Source: JBNKWA01 sp050299555
GTDB taxonomy: Bacteria > Pseudomonadota > Alphaproteobacteria > Rhodobacterales > Rhodobacteraceae
NCBI GenBank assembly: GCA_050299555.1
Contig: JBNKWA010000039.1
Coordinates: 1 to 53,580 of the forward strand
Reading direction: 5' to 3'
Length of the DNA: 53,580 nt
A program made the translations under genes and the position numbers. Under the pieces are notes generated by a model that saw only the letters and a program-made list of their open reading frames with translations, searched no databases and was not told the origin of the DNA. Below are positions 11,946-19,793 of this stretch, in pieces. The stretch's first letter is position 1. Every line of letters starts with the position of its first letter.

Positions 11946-13430
11946 TCAGTAGATCAGCTTGAGATTGAGGATGGTGTCGGCGATGTGGTCGAAGGCCTCG
12001 CCGATGGTCTCGCTGTCGTCGACGCCGACTTGGTAGAAGAACTCCGAGCCCGGCGTGGCGCAGCTCTGCATCGGTCCGGTGTCGGCGCCGGCGCCGAAGG
12101 CGATGGTGAAGACCGTGATGCCCGACGACTTGGCGCCGGTGCACAGCGTCTGCAGGGTCTCGGCGTTGTCGTTGGCGCTGGACCGCAACACCCGCGAGCC
12201 GGAATAGTAGGCCAGTTGCTTGGTCACGCCGTTGCTGTACCAGTTCCAGGCGTTGCTGTTCTGGGCCCAGAAGGCCACGTCGGACGGCGAATTGTAGTCC
12301 TCGTTGCGGATCCGGTACTGCTGCGTGATCATGCCGTCGGTCATCAGGATCACGAATTTCAGCGTGTCCGGATCGTCATAGTTGCGCGGGCGACCGGAGA
12401 GTTCGGAAGCGACCGCGCCATCGTCGATCAGCGCGTTGACCACCGGCCGGCTGGACGGATCGAGCAGCCCGACGCCCCATTTCATGCCGTAGTGGATCGC
12501 GGTCGCCTCGTGCAGGCTCAGCCCGTCGATGCGGTTCTTGAGCGCCAGGTTGTTGTTGGAGAAGGGCAGGATCGAGCTGGATTCGCCCGGGCACCAGCCG
12601 AAGGCGGCCCCGGCCGGTGGCGTGCCGTAGCCGTAGCCGCCCCAGACGAAGTACTGCATCTGCTGGCGGACGTAGCTGGGTTCAAGGGAGACGAGATCGA
12701 CCTCGCTTTCGTCGAAGTCGATGCAGTTGGAAAAGCTGTGGTTGGAGCTGCCGAAGACCGGCGCGACGGTGTAGTGCGAAAAGAGGGCCGCGCCGGCGTT
12801 CACGTGCCCGGCATAGGGCACGATGGTGATCGCGGTATAGGGGCGGGCCTGGTCGGTCAGCACCGTGTCGACGAAGTCCTTGGCCGCCGCCCGAAGCTCG
12901 CCGATCTTGTTGTCGTCGGCCATCGAGGTGGAGACGTCGAGAACCAGCGAGATCTCGACCTCGCGCAGCCGCTGCTCGGCGGCGCCGGAGGCGCGGATGG
13001 CCACCCGGTCATAGCCGATCAGCTTGAGGAAGTAGGTGGGCACCTCGTATTCCGCGGTCGCGGTCACCCGCCGGAACGTCGTTCCGGTGGACAGGTCGAC
13101 GTCGAGATCGAGATCCGGGCCGATCCAGTTGGTCACCCGCATGTAGTCCTCGACCGTTGTCCGGGCATCGACGGTCTGGGTGAAGGATGCCGCCGCCAGC
13201 ACGCCGCGATCGACGGCGTCCTGCAGCTCGGCCCGGTAGCTTTCATGGCGCATGTAGTCGACGGCCATCCCCGTCGACACGATCATCATCACCAGCATGG
13301 CGATGGTGTAGGCGGTGACCGAGCCGTCCTGATCGGCGCCGAACCGGCGGAGGCCACGGGGCCTGGCCAGCCTGGCCGATGTTGACGTCTTCCTGGGGGC
13401 CCATGTCGGGAGCGAGAGTAGTCGTTGCAT
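11946..13430 (-). CDS. VWA-domain TadG-like pseudopilin (paralog B)
   Basis: A 494-residue protein with the same architecture as paralog A: basic N-terminus, pseudopilin helix after DQDGSVTAYTIAML, linker, then a VWA domain with MIDAS motif DVSTSM and VILMTDGM. The Cys/aromatic inserts are also shared (NCIDFDESE, FVWGGYGY, GWCPGESSS). Differences are concentrated in the N-terminal 30 residues and in the segment after MTDGM, where this copy is shorter. It is the first gene of the leftward operon and is separated from paralog A by 560 bases, so A may also have its own promoter. Predicted to be anchored in the inner membrane with the VWA domain periplasmic; likely ligand-binding or scaffold role, not demonstrated. 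Confidence 0.82.
   Translation of the reverse strand: MQRLLSLPTWAPRKTSTSARLARPRGLRRFGADQDGSVTAYTIAMLVMMIVSTGMAVDYMRHESYRAELQDAVDRGVLAAASFTQTVDARTTVEDYMRVTNWIGPDLDLDVDLSTGTTFRRVTATAEYEVPTYFLKLIGYDRVAIRASGAAEQRLREVEISLVLDVSTSMADDNKIGELRAAAKDFVDTVLTDQARPYTAITIVPYAGHVNAGAALFSHYTVAPVFGSSNHSFSNCIDFDESEVDLVSLEPSYVRQQMQYFVWGGYGYGTPPAGAAFGWCPGESSSILPFSNNNLALKNRIDGLSLHEATAIHYGMKWGVGLLDPSSRPVVNALIDDGAVASELSGRPRNYDDPDTLKFVILMTDGMITQQYRIRNEDYNSPSDVAFWAQNSNAWNWYSNGVTKQLAYYSGSRVLRSSANDNAETLQTLCTGAKSSGITVFTIAFGAGADTGPMQSCATPGSEFFYQVGVDDSETIGEAFDHIADTILNLKLIY
13201..13316. repeat. Near-identical block, copy 2 (within VWA paralog B)
   Basis: Partner of 11180-11295: 116 bases with two mismatches at a constant offset of 2021 bases. 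Such DNA-level identity, higher than in the flanking coding sequence, suggests either recent tandem duplication or continuing gene conversion between the paralogs. Confidence 0.9.
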
Positions 13431-13800
13431 GATCCAACCGTCCGAACGGCACGCTTCTGCGCCCCCAGCCCCGAACAGGACCCGAAAATTAGGCGGAATT
13501 TGCGCCAAATTTTTGCAATTCCGAGACGTCGGCCGCGGCGCCGACGGTCGGTAGCGGCCGGGTCCGGCCCCAAAGGCGGCGGGCGCGGGAAAACTCATCG
13601 CGTTGGACTTAATGTCCTGTTCGGGATGTGTTTTCCGGGTATCCGCGCCATCGGCCGGTGGCCAGCGTCTGCCACGATTCATCAGGTGGGATTCGGCCAA
13701 GGGTGAATGCCGGCCCAGGGTGGCCGCAAGGCGCCGGCACGACGGCAGCCGGGGCAGGCATGCCGGTTTGCAGCGGTCCGGGACGACCGAAGGATTTACA
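13431..13800. promoter_or_regulatory. Upstream region of the VWA/TadE operon with an inverted repeat
   Basis: No coding region is supported in these 370 bases. An AT-rich island about 65 bases before the paralog B start contains an imperfect inverted repeat, GGAATTTGC (13495-13503) and GCAATTCC (13515-13522), with one bulged base. It could be an operator or part of the promoter for the leftward operon. A second weak element, GGAC-TTAAT-GTCC, lies near 13606-13618. No CtrA box with the standard TTAA-N7-TTAA spacing was found. Confidence 0.35.
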
Positions 13801-13947
13801 ATGTTTACCAGTGACTTGCCGGGGCGCAGCCCCAATACCGAGGTGATTCGATGCACTGGGGCCTCCTCAACCGGTTTGGCAAGGGCTGTGCGCATCGGAC
13901 CCCTGCTTGAGCGAAGGTTGGCCGAAATTAATTTACCTTTCGATTAA
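13801..13947 (+). CDS. Possible small protein, 48 residues
   Basis: ATG at 13801 is preceded by AAGGA at a normal 7-base spacing. The frame runs to TAA at 13947 and encodes a 48-residue, Arg-rich, non-hydrophobic peptide beginning MFTSDLPGRSPNTEV. It matches no family that I recognise. It lies divergent from the VWA/TadE operon in a region with no other coding candidates. The ribosome-binding site is its main support; composition does not separate it from chance, so it is listed as tentative. Confidence 0.25.
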   Translation: MFTSDLPGRSPNTEVIRCTGASSTGLARAVRIGPLLERRLAEINLPFD

Positions 13948-14051
13948 GGCAGTTGCCCCAGAGTGGCCGCATTTGCGTCCATTTTGGTTTGAGTTCGGTT
14001 CATCTTCGGACTAGCATGAGGCTGTGTGTTGAGTAGCCTTAGGGGGTGTGT

Positions 14052-14144
14052 ATGTGTAGCGAGTTGAGCCATGGCGACGTGTGGAAGGTCGCAATCATCG
14101 GGTTTCTCGTGATTGTGTTGGCTGGGGGGATGTTCCCCGCGTAA
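14052..14144 (+). CDS. Possible single-span membrane microprotein, 30 residues
   Basis: A 30-codon frame from ATG 14052 to TAA 14144. The peptide starts MCSELSHGDVWK and continues into one hydrophobic segment (VAIIGFLVIVLAGGMF, about 13-28), ending PA. The layout, a short polar head then one transmembrane helix, is typical of bacterial membrane microproteins. An AGGGGG purine run precedes the ATG by about 6 bases. It is too short to be a Flp pilin and lacks the prepilin motif. It sits alone between the pseudopilin operon and truB. The hydrophobic pattern and ribosome-binding site together make it plausible but not certain. Confidence 0.4.
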   Translation: MCSELSHGDVWKVAIIGFLVIVLAGGMFPA

Positions 14145-14230
14145 ATGGCTCCGATGAAGTAAGCTACACCTCTTCTCGTCCCGGTGTGGGGGCATGTTGG
14201 GCGGGAAGTTGACTGAGCCTGAAAAGCTAC

Positions 14231-14253
14231 AAGGCCGCCTTCATGGCGGCCTT
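14231..14253 (-). terminator. Hairpin downstream of truB
   Basis: AAGGCCGCC (14231-14239) and GGCGGCCTT (14245-14253) form a perfect 9-bp stem with a 5-base loop, 31 bases past the truB stop. On the minus strand it is followed by GTAGCTTTTC, a weak T-tract. On the plus strand it could equally end transcripts from the small ORF at 14052. Confidence 0.6.
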
Positions 14254-14284
14254 CAACTTGTGTGATCTTCGGTTTGGCTGGGGT

Positions 14285-15226
14285 TCAGGTCGGGTTGACG
14301 GGGGTCGGGTTGCCTTGGGCCTGTTGGTCGGCCTCGTCGGCGAAGACCCGCACCGGTTTCAGTCCGCCGTCGCCGGCGGCGACCACGGCAACCGGCGTTC
14401 CATCCAGAGATGTCCAGAGCGTGGCGCCCTGCGGCGCGTCCGCGCGGGTGATCACGCGGCCCTGGCGCAGGTGTGCCGCTTCGGCGGCGGTGACCGGCAC
14501 TTCGCCGAGGTCCGCCAGCCCCGCCGAGACCGGCAGGAGCAGGTGGTCCGGCGGCGCGGGCGCCCCGGTGACGGTGTCGAGGCTGACCGCGGCGTCGAGC
14601 GCGAAGGGTCCGGTGGCAAGGCGCCTGAGCGCGGTCACGTGGCCGAGGCAGCCCAGCGCCTGACCGAGGTCGCGGGCGATGGCGCGTACATAGCCGCCCT
14701 TGCCGCACGCCATCTCGAGGCTGGCCTCGTCGGGCGTGACGTCGAGCAGTTCCAGTCGCGAGACGTTCAGCGGCCGCGCCGCCAGCGTGGGGTCGTCGCC
14801 GGCCCGGGCGAGCGCGTAGGCGCGTTTGCCGCCGATCTTGACCGCGCTGACCTTGGGCGGCACCTGCATGATGTCGCCGACAAAGGCTGGCAGCGCGGCG
14901 AGGATCGCCTCGCGGCCGGGCCGGCCGGGGGCGGTGGCGATCACCTCGCCCTCGGCATCGTCGGTGCTGGTGGCCGCGCCCCAGCGGACGGTGAAGCGAT
15001 AACGCTTGGCCCCGTCGGTGACGTAGGGCACGGTCTTGGTCGCCTCGCCCAGCGCGATCGCCAGAACCCCGGTTGCCATCGGATCGAGGGTGCCGGCATG
15101 GCCGGCCTTGGCGGCGGCGAAGGCGCCCCGCACCCGCGCTACGGCGGTGGCCGAGGTGATGCCGGCGGGCTTGTCGAGCACCAGCCAGCCCGACACCCGG
15201 CGCTTCTGACGGCGCGGGGCACTCAT
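14285..15226 (-). CDS. truB: tRNA pseudouridine(55) synthase
   Basis: TruB isomerises U55 in the T-loop of most elongator tRNAs. The 313-residue protein contains the family motif GHAGTLDPMATGVL with the catalytic Asp near residue 48, KRYRFTVRWG, PPKVSAVKIGGKRAY and CGKGGYVRAIARDLG. The C-terminal region (about 240-313) corresponds to a short PUA-like extension. The ATG at 15226 overlaps the sulfotransferase stop by four bases (ATGA), so it is preferred over an in-frame ATG 18 bases upstream. Order of transcription is rbfA, sulfotransferase, truB, the first and last being the usual ribosome/tRNA maturation pair. Confidence 0.97.
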   Translation of the reverse strand: MSAPRRQKRRVSGWLVLDKPAGITSATAVARVRGAFAAAKAGHAGTLDPMATGVLAIALGEATKTVPYVTDGAKRYRFTVRWGAATSTDDAEGEVIATAPGRPGREAILAALPAFVGDIMQVPPKVSAVKIGGKRAYALARAGDDPTLAARPLNVSRLELLDVTPDEASLEMACGKGGYVRAIARDLGQALGCLGHVTALRRLATGPFALDAAVSLDTVTGAPAPPDHLLLPVSAGLADLGEVPVTAAEAAHLRQGRVITRADAPQGATLWTSLDGTPVAVVAAGDGGLKPVRVFADEADQQAQGNPTPVNPT

Positions 15227-16029
15227 GGCCGGCGCTTGTCCCACTGCCGGCGCCGGCGGTCATAGGCGCGCCGGTCGGCGGCATAGACGCGGTCGACCTC
15301 GGCCTTGAGCGCGTCGTCGACGACATCGGCCCGGGCCACCGGCCGGTACGAGGCGTTGCGGGCACCCACGGCCGCCATGCGCTCGGCGATGTCGGGCACC
15401 AGCGGTTCCAGCAGGAGCGGCAACTGCCAGTCGAGCCCGTCCAGCGTCAGCCGGGTCAGCGACAGTTGACGGGCGTAGTGCAGGCGGCTGGCCTGCGGGC
15501 GCCAGTGCGGATTGCTGCGGCGGTCGGTCTCGCCCCTGAGGTTGCGGTCGAGCCAGCCGATCAGCGCCAGGCAGTTGGCCCGGTGCCCGGCGGCATCCAG
15601 GTCGCGGGACAGGTCGACCCCCTCCTCCTCGGCCAGCATGGAACGGATGTGCCCGAAGGTCTGCGGCCCGTCGCCCCAGATCTTGTCGAAGTAGAAGGAC
15701 AGGAACCGGTCCACGGGATCGCGCAGGATGGTGAAGGCATGGGGGCTGTCCCGGATCTCGGCGACGGTCTGCGACAGGGCGCGCGGGATCTCGTCCTCGT
15801 GCTGGTGGATGCTGTCGGGATCGGGATGCGGCCGTCCGTGCTCCATGGACCACAGCAGGTTCTTCATGAACGTGCAGCCACACTTGGTGATCGCCATGTA
15901 AAAGAGCGGGTAGCGGCTGGTGGTGAAGAGCACCCTCGTCACCGGCAGGCTGCTCCACTCCGTGCCGCTTGGCCGGGCGGGCTGGCTGGTGCCCTTGCGC
16001 AGCGACGCGATCACCCGGCGGAGCGCCAT
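15223..16029 (-). CDS. Sulfotransferase family protein (Sulfotransfer_2 type)
   Basis: A 268-residue protein likely to move a sulfuryl group from PAPS to a carbohydrate or similar acceptor. Two cofactor motifs are visible: the 5'-phosphosulfate loop ITKCGCTFMKNLL (about 47-59), in the Cys-rich form of the HNK-1/carbohydrate sulfotransferase clan, and the 3'-phosphate element RDPVDRFLSFY (about 103-113). The Arg-rich C-terminus has no membrane helix, so a cytoplasmic enzyme is expected. It lies between rbfA (9-base gap) and truB (4-base overlap), so it is co-transcribed with RNA-maturation genes although no shared function is obvious. The acceptor is unknown; a glycan or polysaccharide role is an inference. 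Confidence 0.78.
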   Translation of the reverse strand: MALRRVIASLRKGTSQPARPSGTEWSSLPVTRVLFTTSRYPLFYMAITKCGCTFMKNLLWSMEHGRPHPDPDSIHQHEDEIPRALSQTVAEIRDSPHAFTILRDPVDRFLSFYFDKIWGDGPQTFGHIRSMLAEEEGVDLSRDLDAAGHRANCLALIGWLDRNLRGETDRRSNPHWRPQASRLHYARQLSLTRLTLDGLDWQLPLLLEPLVPDIAERMAAVGARNASYRPVARADVVDDALKAEVDRVYAADRRAYDRRRRQWDKRRP

Positions 16030-16038
16030 CGCCGGCCG

Positions 16039-16446
16039 CTAGCTGTCGCCGCCCTTGGCGACGTCCCGGCGCACCGCGTCCGATGACAGAAGCGCCCGGG
16101 TGCGGTCCATCTGGTCAAAGCTGGTGTCGGCCTGGAATTTCAGCTCGGGCGAGAACTTCAGGTCCACCGCTGCGGTGACCGCCCGGCGCAGCTCGCGCCG
16201 GCTGCGGTCGAGCGCCACCAGGGTCTCGTCCACCTGAATGCCGCCCAGCGGCAGCACGAACACCGTCGCGTGGCGGAGGTCGGGGCTGACGCGCACCTCG
16301 CCGACGGTGATCGGCTTGCCGTCGAGGTCGGGGTCGTGCAGGTCGCCGCGCGCGAAGATCTCGGACAGCGCCCGCCGGATCAGCTCGGCCACCCGCAGCT
16401 GGCGCTGGCTGGGGCCCTGCGCCTCGTCGTGCTTCTGCCTTGCCAT
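16039..16446 (-). CDS. rbfA: 30S ribosome-binding factor A
   Basis: RbfA binds the 16S 5' helix region during late 30S maturation and is needed for cold growth in many bacteria. The 135-residue protein has the expected compact KH-like fold pattern: RVAELIRRALSEIFARGD at 18-35, then VGEVRVSPDLRHATVFVLPLG, and the terminal FSPELKFQADTSFDQMDRT stretch. The ATG at 16446 (MARQKHDEAQ) is chosen over an upstream in-frame ATG because family members start close to the first helix. First gene of the rbfA, sulfotransferase, truB unit; it diverges from dapB across about 100 bases. Confidence 0.96.
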   Translation of the reverse strand: MARQKHDEAQGPSQRQLRVAELIRRALSEIFARGDLHDPDLDGKPITVGEVRVSPDLRHATVFVLPLGGIQVDETLVALDRSRRELRRAVTAAVDLKFSPELKFQADTSFDQMDRTRALLSSDAVRRDVAKGGDS

Positions 16447-16547
16447 CGTCGCCGCCTTTCGTTCCGCGGCCGATCTATGCCCTTGCGCCGGCTTTGCCAA
16501 GGGTGAGGCTTGCCGCTAAACGGGGGCGAGACGGAATGGGGGCGAGC

Positions 16548-17375
16548 ATGAACCAACCGATGCGGATTGTGGTCACCGGCGCCTCGGGCCGGATGGGCCG
16601 GATGCTGACGGCGGCGGTCGAGGCGCGGGCGGCGGCCGAGGGCGACGTGAAGCTGGTGGCGGCGCTGGTGCGCGAGGGCCACGACTGGGTCGGGCGCGAC
16701 CTGGGCGAAGCGACCGGCGGGCAACCGAGTGGGCTGGTGGTCAGCGCCGACCCGCTGGAGGCCTTCGCCGCGGCTGACGCTGTGCTGGATTTCACCGCGC
16801 AGGCGGCGACCGTGGCCAATGCGGCGCTGGCGGCGCAGGCGCGCATGGTGCACGTGATCGGCACCACTGGCCTGAGCGAGGACGACCTGGCCGCCATTGC
16901 CGCCGCTGCCCGGCACGCGGTGGTGATCCGGGCCGACAACACAAGCCTTGGCGTCAACCTTCTGGCGCAGTTCGCCCGGCAGGCGGCGGCGGCGCTGGGC
17001 CCCGACTGGGACATCGAGGTGCTGGAGATGCACCACCGGATGAAGGTCGATGCGCCCTCGGGCACGGCGCTGATGCTGGGTCAGGCGGCGGCCGAGGGGC
17101 GCGGCGTGGCGCTGGAGGAAAAGGCGGTGCGGTCGCGCGATGGCCATACCGGCGCCCGCAAGCCCGGCGATATCGGCTTTGCGACGCTCAGGGGCGGCGA
17201 TGTGGCGGGCGAGCACGACGTCATCTTCGCCGGCGCGGGCGAGCGGATCGTGCTGCGCCATGTCGCCACCGATCGCGGGGTCTTCGCCCGGGGCGCGGTG
17301 GCGGCGGCGCTGTGGGGACGGGGCCGCAAGCCCGGCCAGTACAGCATGGCCGATGTGCTGGGGATGGCGGCGTGA
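16548..17375 (+). CDS. dapB: 4-hydroxy-tetrahydrodipicolinate reductase
   Basis: DapB reduces hydroxy-tetrahydrodipicolinate with NAD(P)H in the lysine/diaminopimelate pathway. The nucleotide-binding motif VVTGASGRMGRM sits at residues 8-19. The substrate loop VLEMHHRMKVDAPSGTA carries the conserved catalytic His pair and Lys. The C-terminus ends with GRKPGQYSMADVLGM, typical of the family. Length 275 residues from ATG 16548; another ATG at 16536 is in frame and also has purines upstream, so the start is uncertain by 4 residues. Its stop overlaps the GTG start of the SDR gene by four bases. Confidence 0.96.
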   Translation: MNQPMRIVVTGASGRMGRMLTAAVEARAAAEGDVKLVAALVREGHDWVGRDLGEATGGQPSGLVVSADPLEAFAAADAVLDFTAQAATVANAALAAQARMVHVIGTTGLSEDDLAAIAAAARHAVVIRADNTSLGVNLLAQFARQAAAALGPDWDIEVLEMHHRMKVDAPSGTALMLGQAAAEGRGVALEEKAVRSRDGHTGARKPGDIGFATLRGGDVAGEHDVIFAGAGERIVLRHVATDRGVFARGAVAAALWGRGRKPGQYSMADVLGMAA

Positions 17376-18181
17376 CCCTGTTCGACGTGGCCGGCAAGGT
17401 GGTGCTGGTCACCGGCGGCGCCACCGGCATCGGGCGCATGATCGCCGGCGGCTTCGTGGCGGCCGGTGCGACGGTTCTGATCGCCTCGCGCAAGGGCGAA
17501 GCCTGTGTGGCCGCGGCGCAGGCGCTGACCGCCGAGGGTCCCGGCCGGGCCGAGGGCTTTGCCGCCGATGTGGCCAGCGAGGCGGGCGCGGCGGGGCTGG
17601 CGGCCGAGGTGGAGCGGCGGGCGGGCCGGCTGGACGTTCTGGTCAACAATGCCGGTGTCGCCTGGGGCGCGCCGCTGGAGAGCTTCCCGCGGGCGCAGTG
17701 GGCCCGGGTGATGGAGACCAACGTCGCCGGCCCCTTCGGCTGCATCCAGGCGCTGCTGCCCATGCTCCGGAAGGCGGCGACGCCCCAGGACCCGGCGCGG
17801 ATCGTCAATATCGGCTCGGTGATGGGCACCATCGCCTCGGCCGAGGGCAACTATTCCTATGTCGCCTCGAAGGCGGCGATCCACCACCTGACCCGGGTGC
17901 TGGCGGCCGAACTGGCGCCGCGGGCGATCACTGTCAACGCGCTGGCGCCGGGGCTGTTCCCCTCGAAGATGACCCGCTTCGCGGTGGGTACGGCCGAGGG
18001 CGCCGCCGAGGCCGCGGGGAATATCCCGCTCGGCCGTCTGGGCGCGGCCGGCGACGCGGCCGGCGCGGCGATCTTCCTCGCCTCGCGCGCCGGCGCCTAT
18101 GTCACCGGTGCGGTGCTGCCGCTGGATGGCGGGGTCTCGGTCGGTGGCGCGATCACGCTGTTCCCGGCTCAGACCCCGTAG
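17372..18181 (+). CDS. Short-chain dehydrogenase/reductase
   Basis: A 269-residue NAD(P)-dependent SDR. The cofactor motif TGGATGIG lies at 14-21, NNAG at 92-95, structural Asn 117, and the catalytic Ser 149, Tyr 163 and Lys 167 are all present. The sequence GNYSYVASKAAIHHLTR and the ending resemble the RhlG/3-oxoacyl-reductase subgroup, but substrate cannot be assigned. Start is GTG at 17372, overlapping the dapB stop (GTGA); this requires no upstream leader and indicates coupling. The 3' end overlaps the convergent M32 peptidase gene by 13 bases. Confidence 0.88.
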   Translation: MTLFDVAGKVVLVTGGATGIGRMIAGGFVAAGATVLIASRKGEACVAAAQALTAEGPGRAEGFAADVASEAGAAGLAAEVERRAGRLDVLVNNAGVAWGAPLESFPRAQWARVMETNVAGPFGCIQALLPMLRKAATPQDPARIVNIGSVMGTIASAEGNYSYVASKAAIHHLTRVLAAELAPRAITVNALAPGLFPSKMTRFAVGTAEGAAEAAGNIPLGRLGAAGDAAGAAIFLASRAGAYVTGAVLPLDGGVSVGGAITLFPAQTP

Positions 18182-19656
18182 AGCGCGCCGAACTTCCGGT
18201 TCAGGTACTTGATCAGCGGCTCTTCGCAGATCTCGGTACCGGTTGCGGCGCCGATCAGCTCGGCCGGCGCGATGCTGTTGCCGTGCTTGTGGATGCGCTC
18301 GCCGAGCCATGCAACGATGCCGCTCATGTCCCCCCTGGTCACCGCGGCATCGAGGTCCGGCATGTCGGCCCGCATCCGCTCGAACAGCGCCGCGGCATAG
18401 ACGTTGCCCAGGCTGTAGGTCGGGAAGTAGCCGAAGAGGCCCGCCGCCCAGTGGATGTCCTGCAGGACGCCATTGGCGGCGTCGGGTACCGCGAACCCGA
18501 ACATCCTTTCGAAGCGGGTGCTCCACTCGCCTTCCAGCGAGGCCGCGTCGAGGTCGCCGTCGATCAGGTCGCGCTCGAGCTCGAAGCGCAGGATGATGTG
18601 CAGGTTGTAATGCACCTCGTCCGCCTCGGTGCGGATGAAGCCGGTCTCGACCCGGTTCAGCATGGCGTAGAGCGCGTCGGGCGAGTCGGCACCGAACGGG
18701 CCGAAGGCGGCCAGCATCTCGGGGTAGAGCCACTCGGCGAAGGCGCGGCTGCGGCCGATCTGGTTCTCGAACAGGCGCGACTGGCTTTCGTGAACGCCCA
18801 TCGATGCGTGGCGGCCGGCCGGCTGCAACGACAGCGCCTGGTCGATGTTCTGCTCGTAGACCGCGTGGCCGACCTCGTGCACGGTGGAAAGCAGGCACAT
18901 GAAGGGCTCGGCCTCGCCGATGCGGGTGGTGATGCGGGTGTCGCCCATGGTGCCGGACGAGAAGGGGTGCAGCGCCAGGTCCAGCCGCCCGGCCTCGAAG
19001 TCGTAGCCGAAGAGGGCCGCGACCTTGCGGGCCAGCGCCATCTGCGCCTCGGCCGGGAAATGCCCGGCGGGGACCGGCGCGTCGCGGCCGCTGCCGGCGA
19101 TCCGGCCGCGCAGTTCCGACAGCACCGGGCCCAGCCGGGCGAAGATCTTGGTCAGCGTGATGGCCCGCATGCCGGGCTCGAAGGCGTCGATGAGGGCGTC
19201 GTAGAGGGTTGCGCCGCTCTCTTTCAGGCACGCCGCCTCGGCCCGCTTGAGTGCCACGATCTTCTCCAGCATCGGCCGGAAGTCGGCAAAGCTGTTGGCC
19301 TTTCGCGCCGCGGCCCAGACCGAGTGCGCCTCGGCCGTGGTTCGGGCGATGTCCTCGGCCAGCCGGCTCGGCATTCGCGTGGCGCGGCGGTACTGGCGGC
19401 GGATCTCGGTGACATTGCGCCGGGCGAGCGGGTCGAGCTCGGTGCCGTTGAGCGCGGCGATCCACTCGCCGACGCGGGCATCGGACATGCGCTCGTGCCG
19501 AACCGCCTCGACCGCGGCGACATGTTCCGACCGCAGGCGCCCGCCGCGCGGCGGCATCATGGTTTCCTGGTCCCAGTGCAGCAGCCCTGCGACCTGTTCC
19601 AGCGCCTCGGTCTGGCGGACATGGGCCATAAGATCTGAGTAAATCGACTTGGTCAT
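18169..19656 (-). CDS. M32 family metallocarboxypeptidase (Taq type)
   Basis: A zinc/cobalt carboxypeptidase of 495 residues, the usual length for thermostable carboxypeptidase 1. The zinc site HEVGH is at residues 260-264 in CLLSTVHEVGHAVYEQN. Other family blocks are visible: HPFSSGTMGDTRITTR, MGVHESQSRLFENQIGRS and RTEADEVHYNLHIILRFELE, the last with the third metal ligand region. No signal peptide, so cytoplasmic peptide turnover is likely. ATG 19656 (MTKSIYSDL) is chosen over an ATG 7 codons upstream because family members start near this point. The gene stands alone and diverges from the sugar transferase. Confidence 0.95.
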   Translation of the reverse strand: MTKSIYSDLMAHVRQTEALEQVAGLLHWDQETMMPPRGGRLRSEHVAAVEAVRHERMSDARVGEWIAALNGTELDPLARRNVTEIRRQYRRATRMPSRLAEDIARTTAEAHSVWAAARKANSFADFRPMLEKIVALKRAEAACLKESGATLYDALIDAFEPGMRAITLTKIFARLGPVLSELRGRIAGSGRDAPVPAGHFPAEAQMALARKVAALFGYDFEAGRLDLALHPFSSGTMGDTRITTRIGEAEPFMCLLSTVHEVGHAVYEQNIDQALSLQPAGRHASMGVHESQSRLFENQIGRSRAFAEWLYPEMLAAFGPFGADSPDALYAMLNRVETGFIRTEADEVHYNLHIILRFELERDLIDGDLDAASLEGEWSTRFERMFGFAVPDAANGVLQDIHWAAGLFGYFPTYSLGNVYAAALFERMRADMPDLDAAVTRGDMSGIVAWLGERIHKHGNSIAPAELIGAATGTEICEEPLIKYLNRKFGALYGV

Positions 19657-19793
19657 CCCGAATGCGGTCCTCACCATGTGCTGCCGCCCTGATAGCGCTT
19701 GCCCGAGGACTTGGCCATAGACAGGCTCGGGTCATTCCGTTCGCGTTCACAAGCCGCTATCAGGGGCGTCTGCAACCGGAGAGGATCGTGCGC

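Noticed and set aside
11386..12144. N-terminal extension of VWA paralog A by up to 253 codons
   Set aside because: The extension overlaps the end of paralog B and has no recognisable domain; the paralog has the equivalent start next to the pseudopilin helix. The part near 11440-11640 does look protein-like, so this is not fully excluded.
13480..13530. Sigma-54 promoter upstream of VWA paralog B
   Set aside because: A TTGGCGC resembling the -24 element is present but the -12 GC element is absent.
13928..13947. CtrA-like box (two TTAA blocks) near the pseudopilin operon
   Set aside because: The blocks are 12 bases apart instead of the required 7.
13944..14195. 83-codon minus-strand frame upstream of truB
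   Set aside because: No ribosome site or family resemblance; it overlaps the better-supported microprotein candidate.
17140..19638. An 832-codon plus-strand frame crossing dapB, the SDR and the M32 gene
   Set aside because: It runs through three well-supported genes in the wrong frame.
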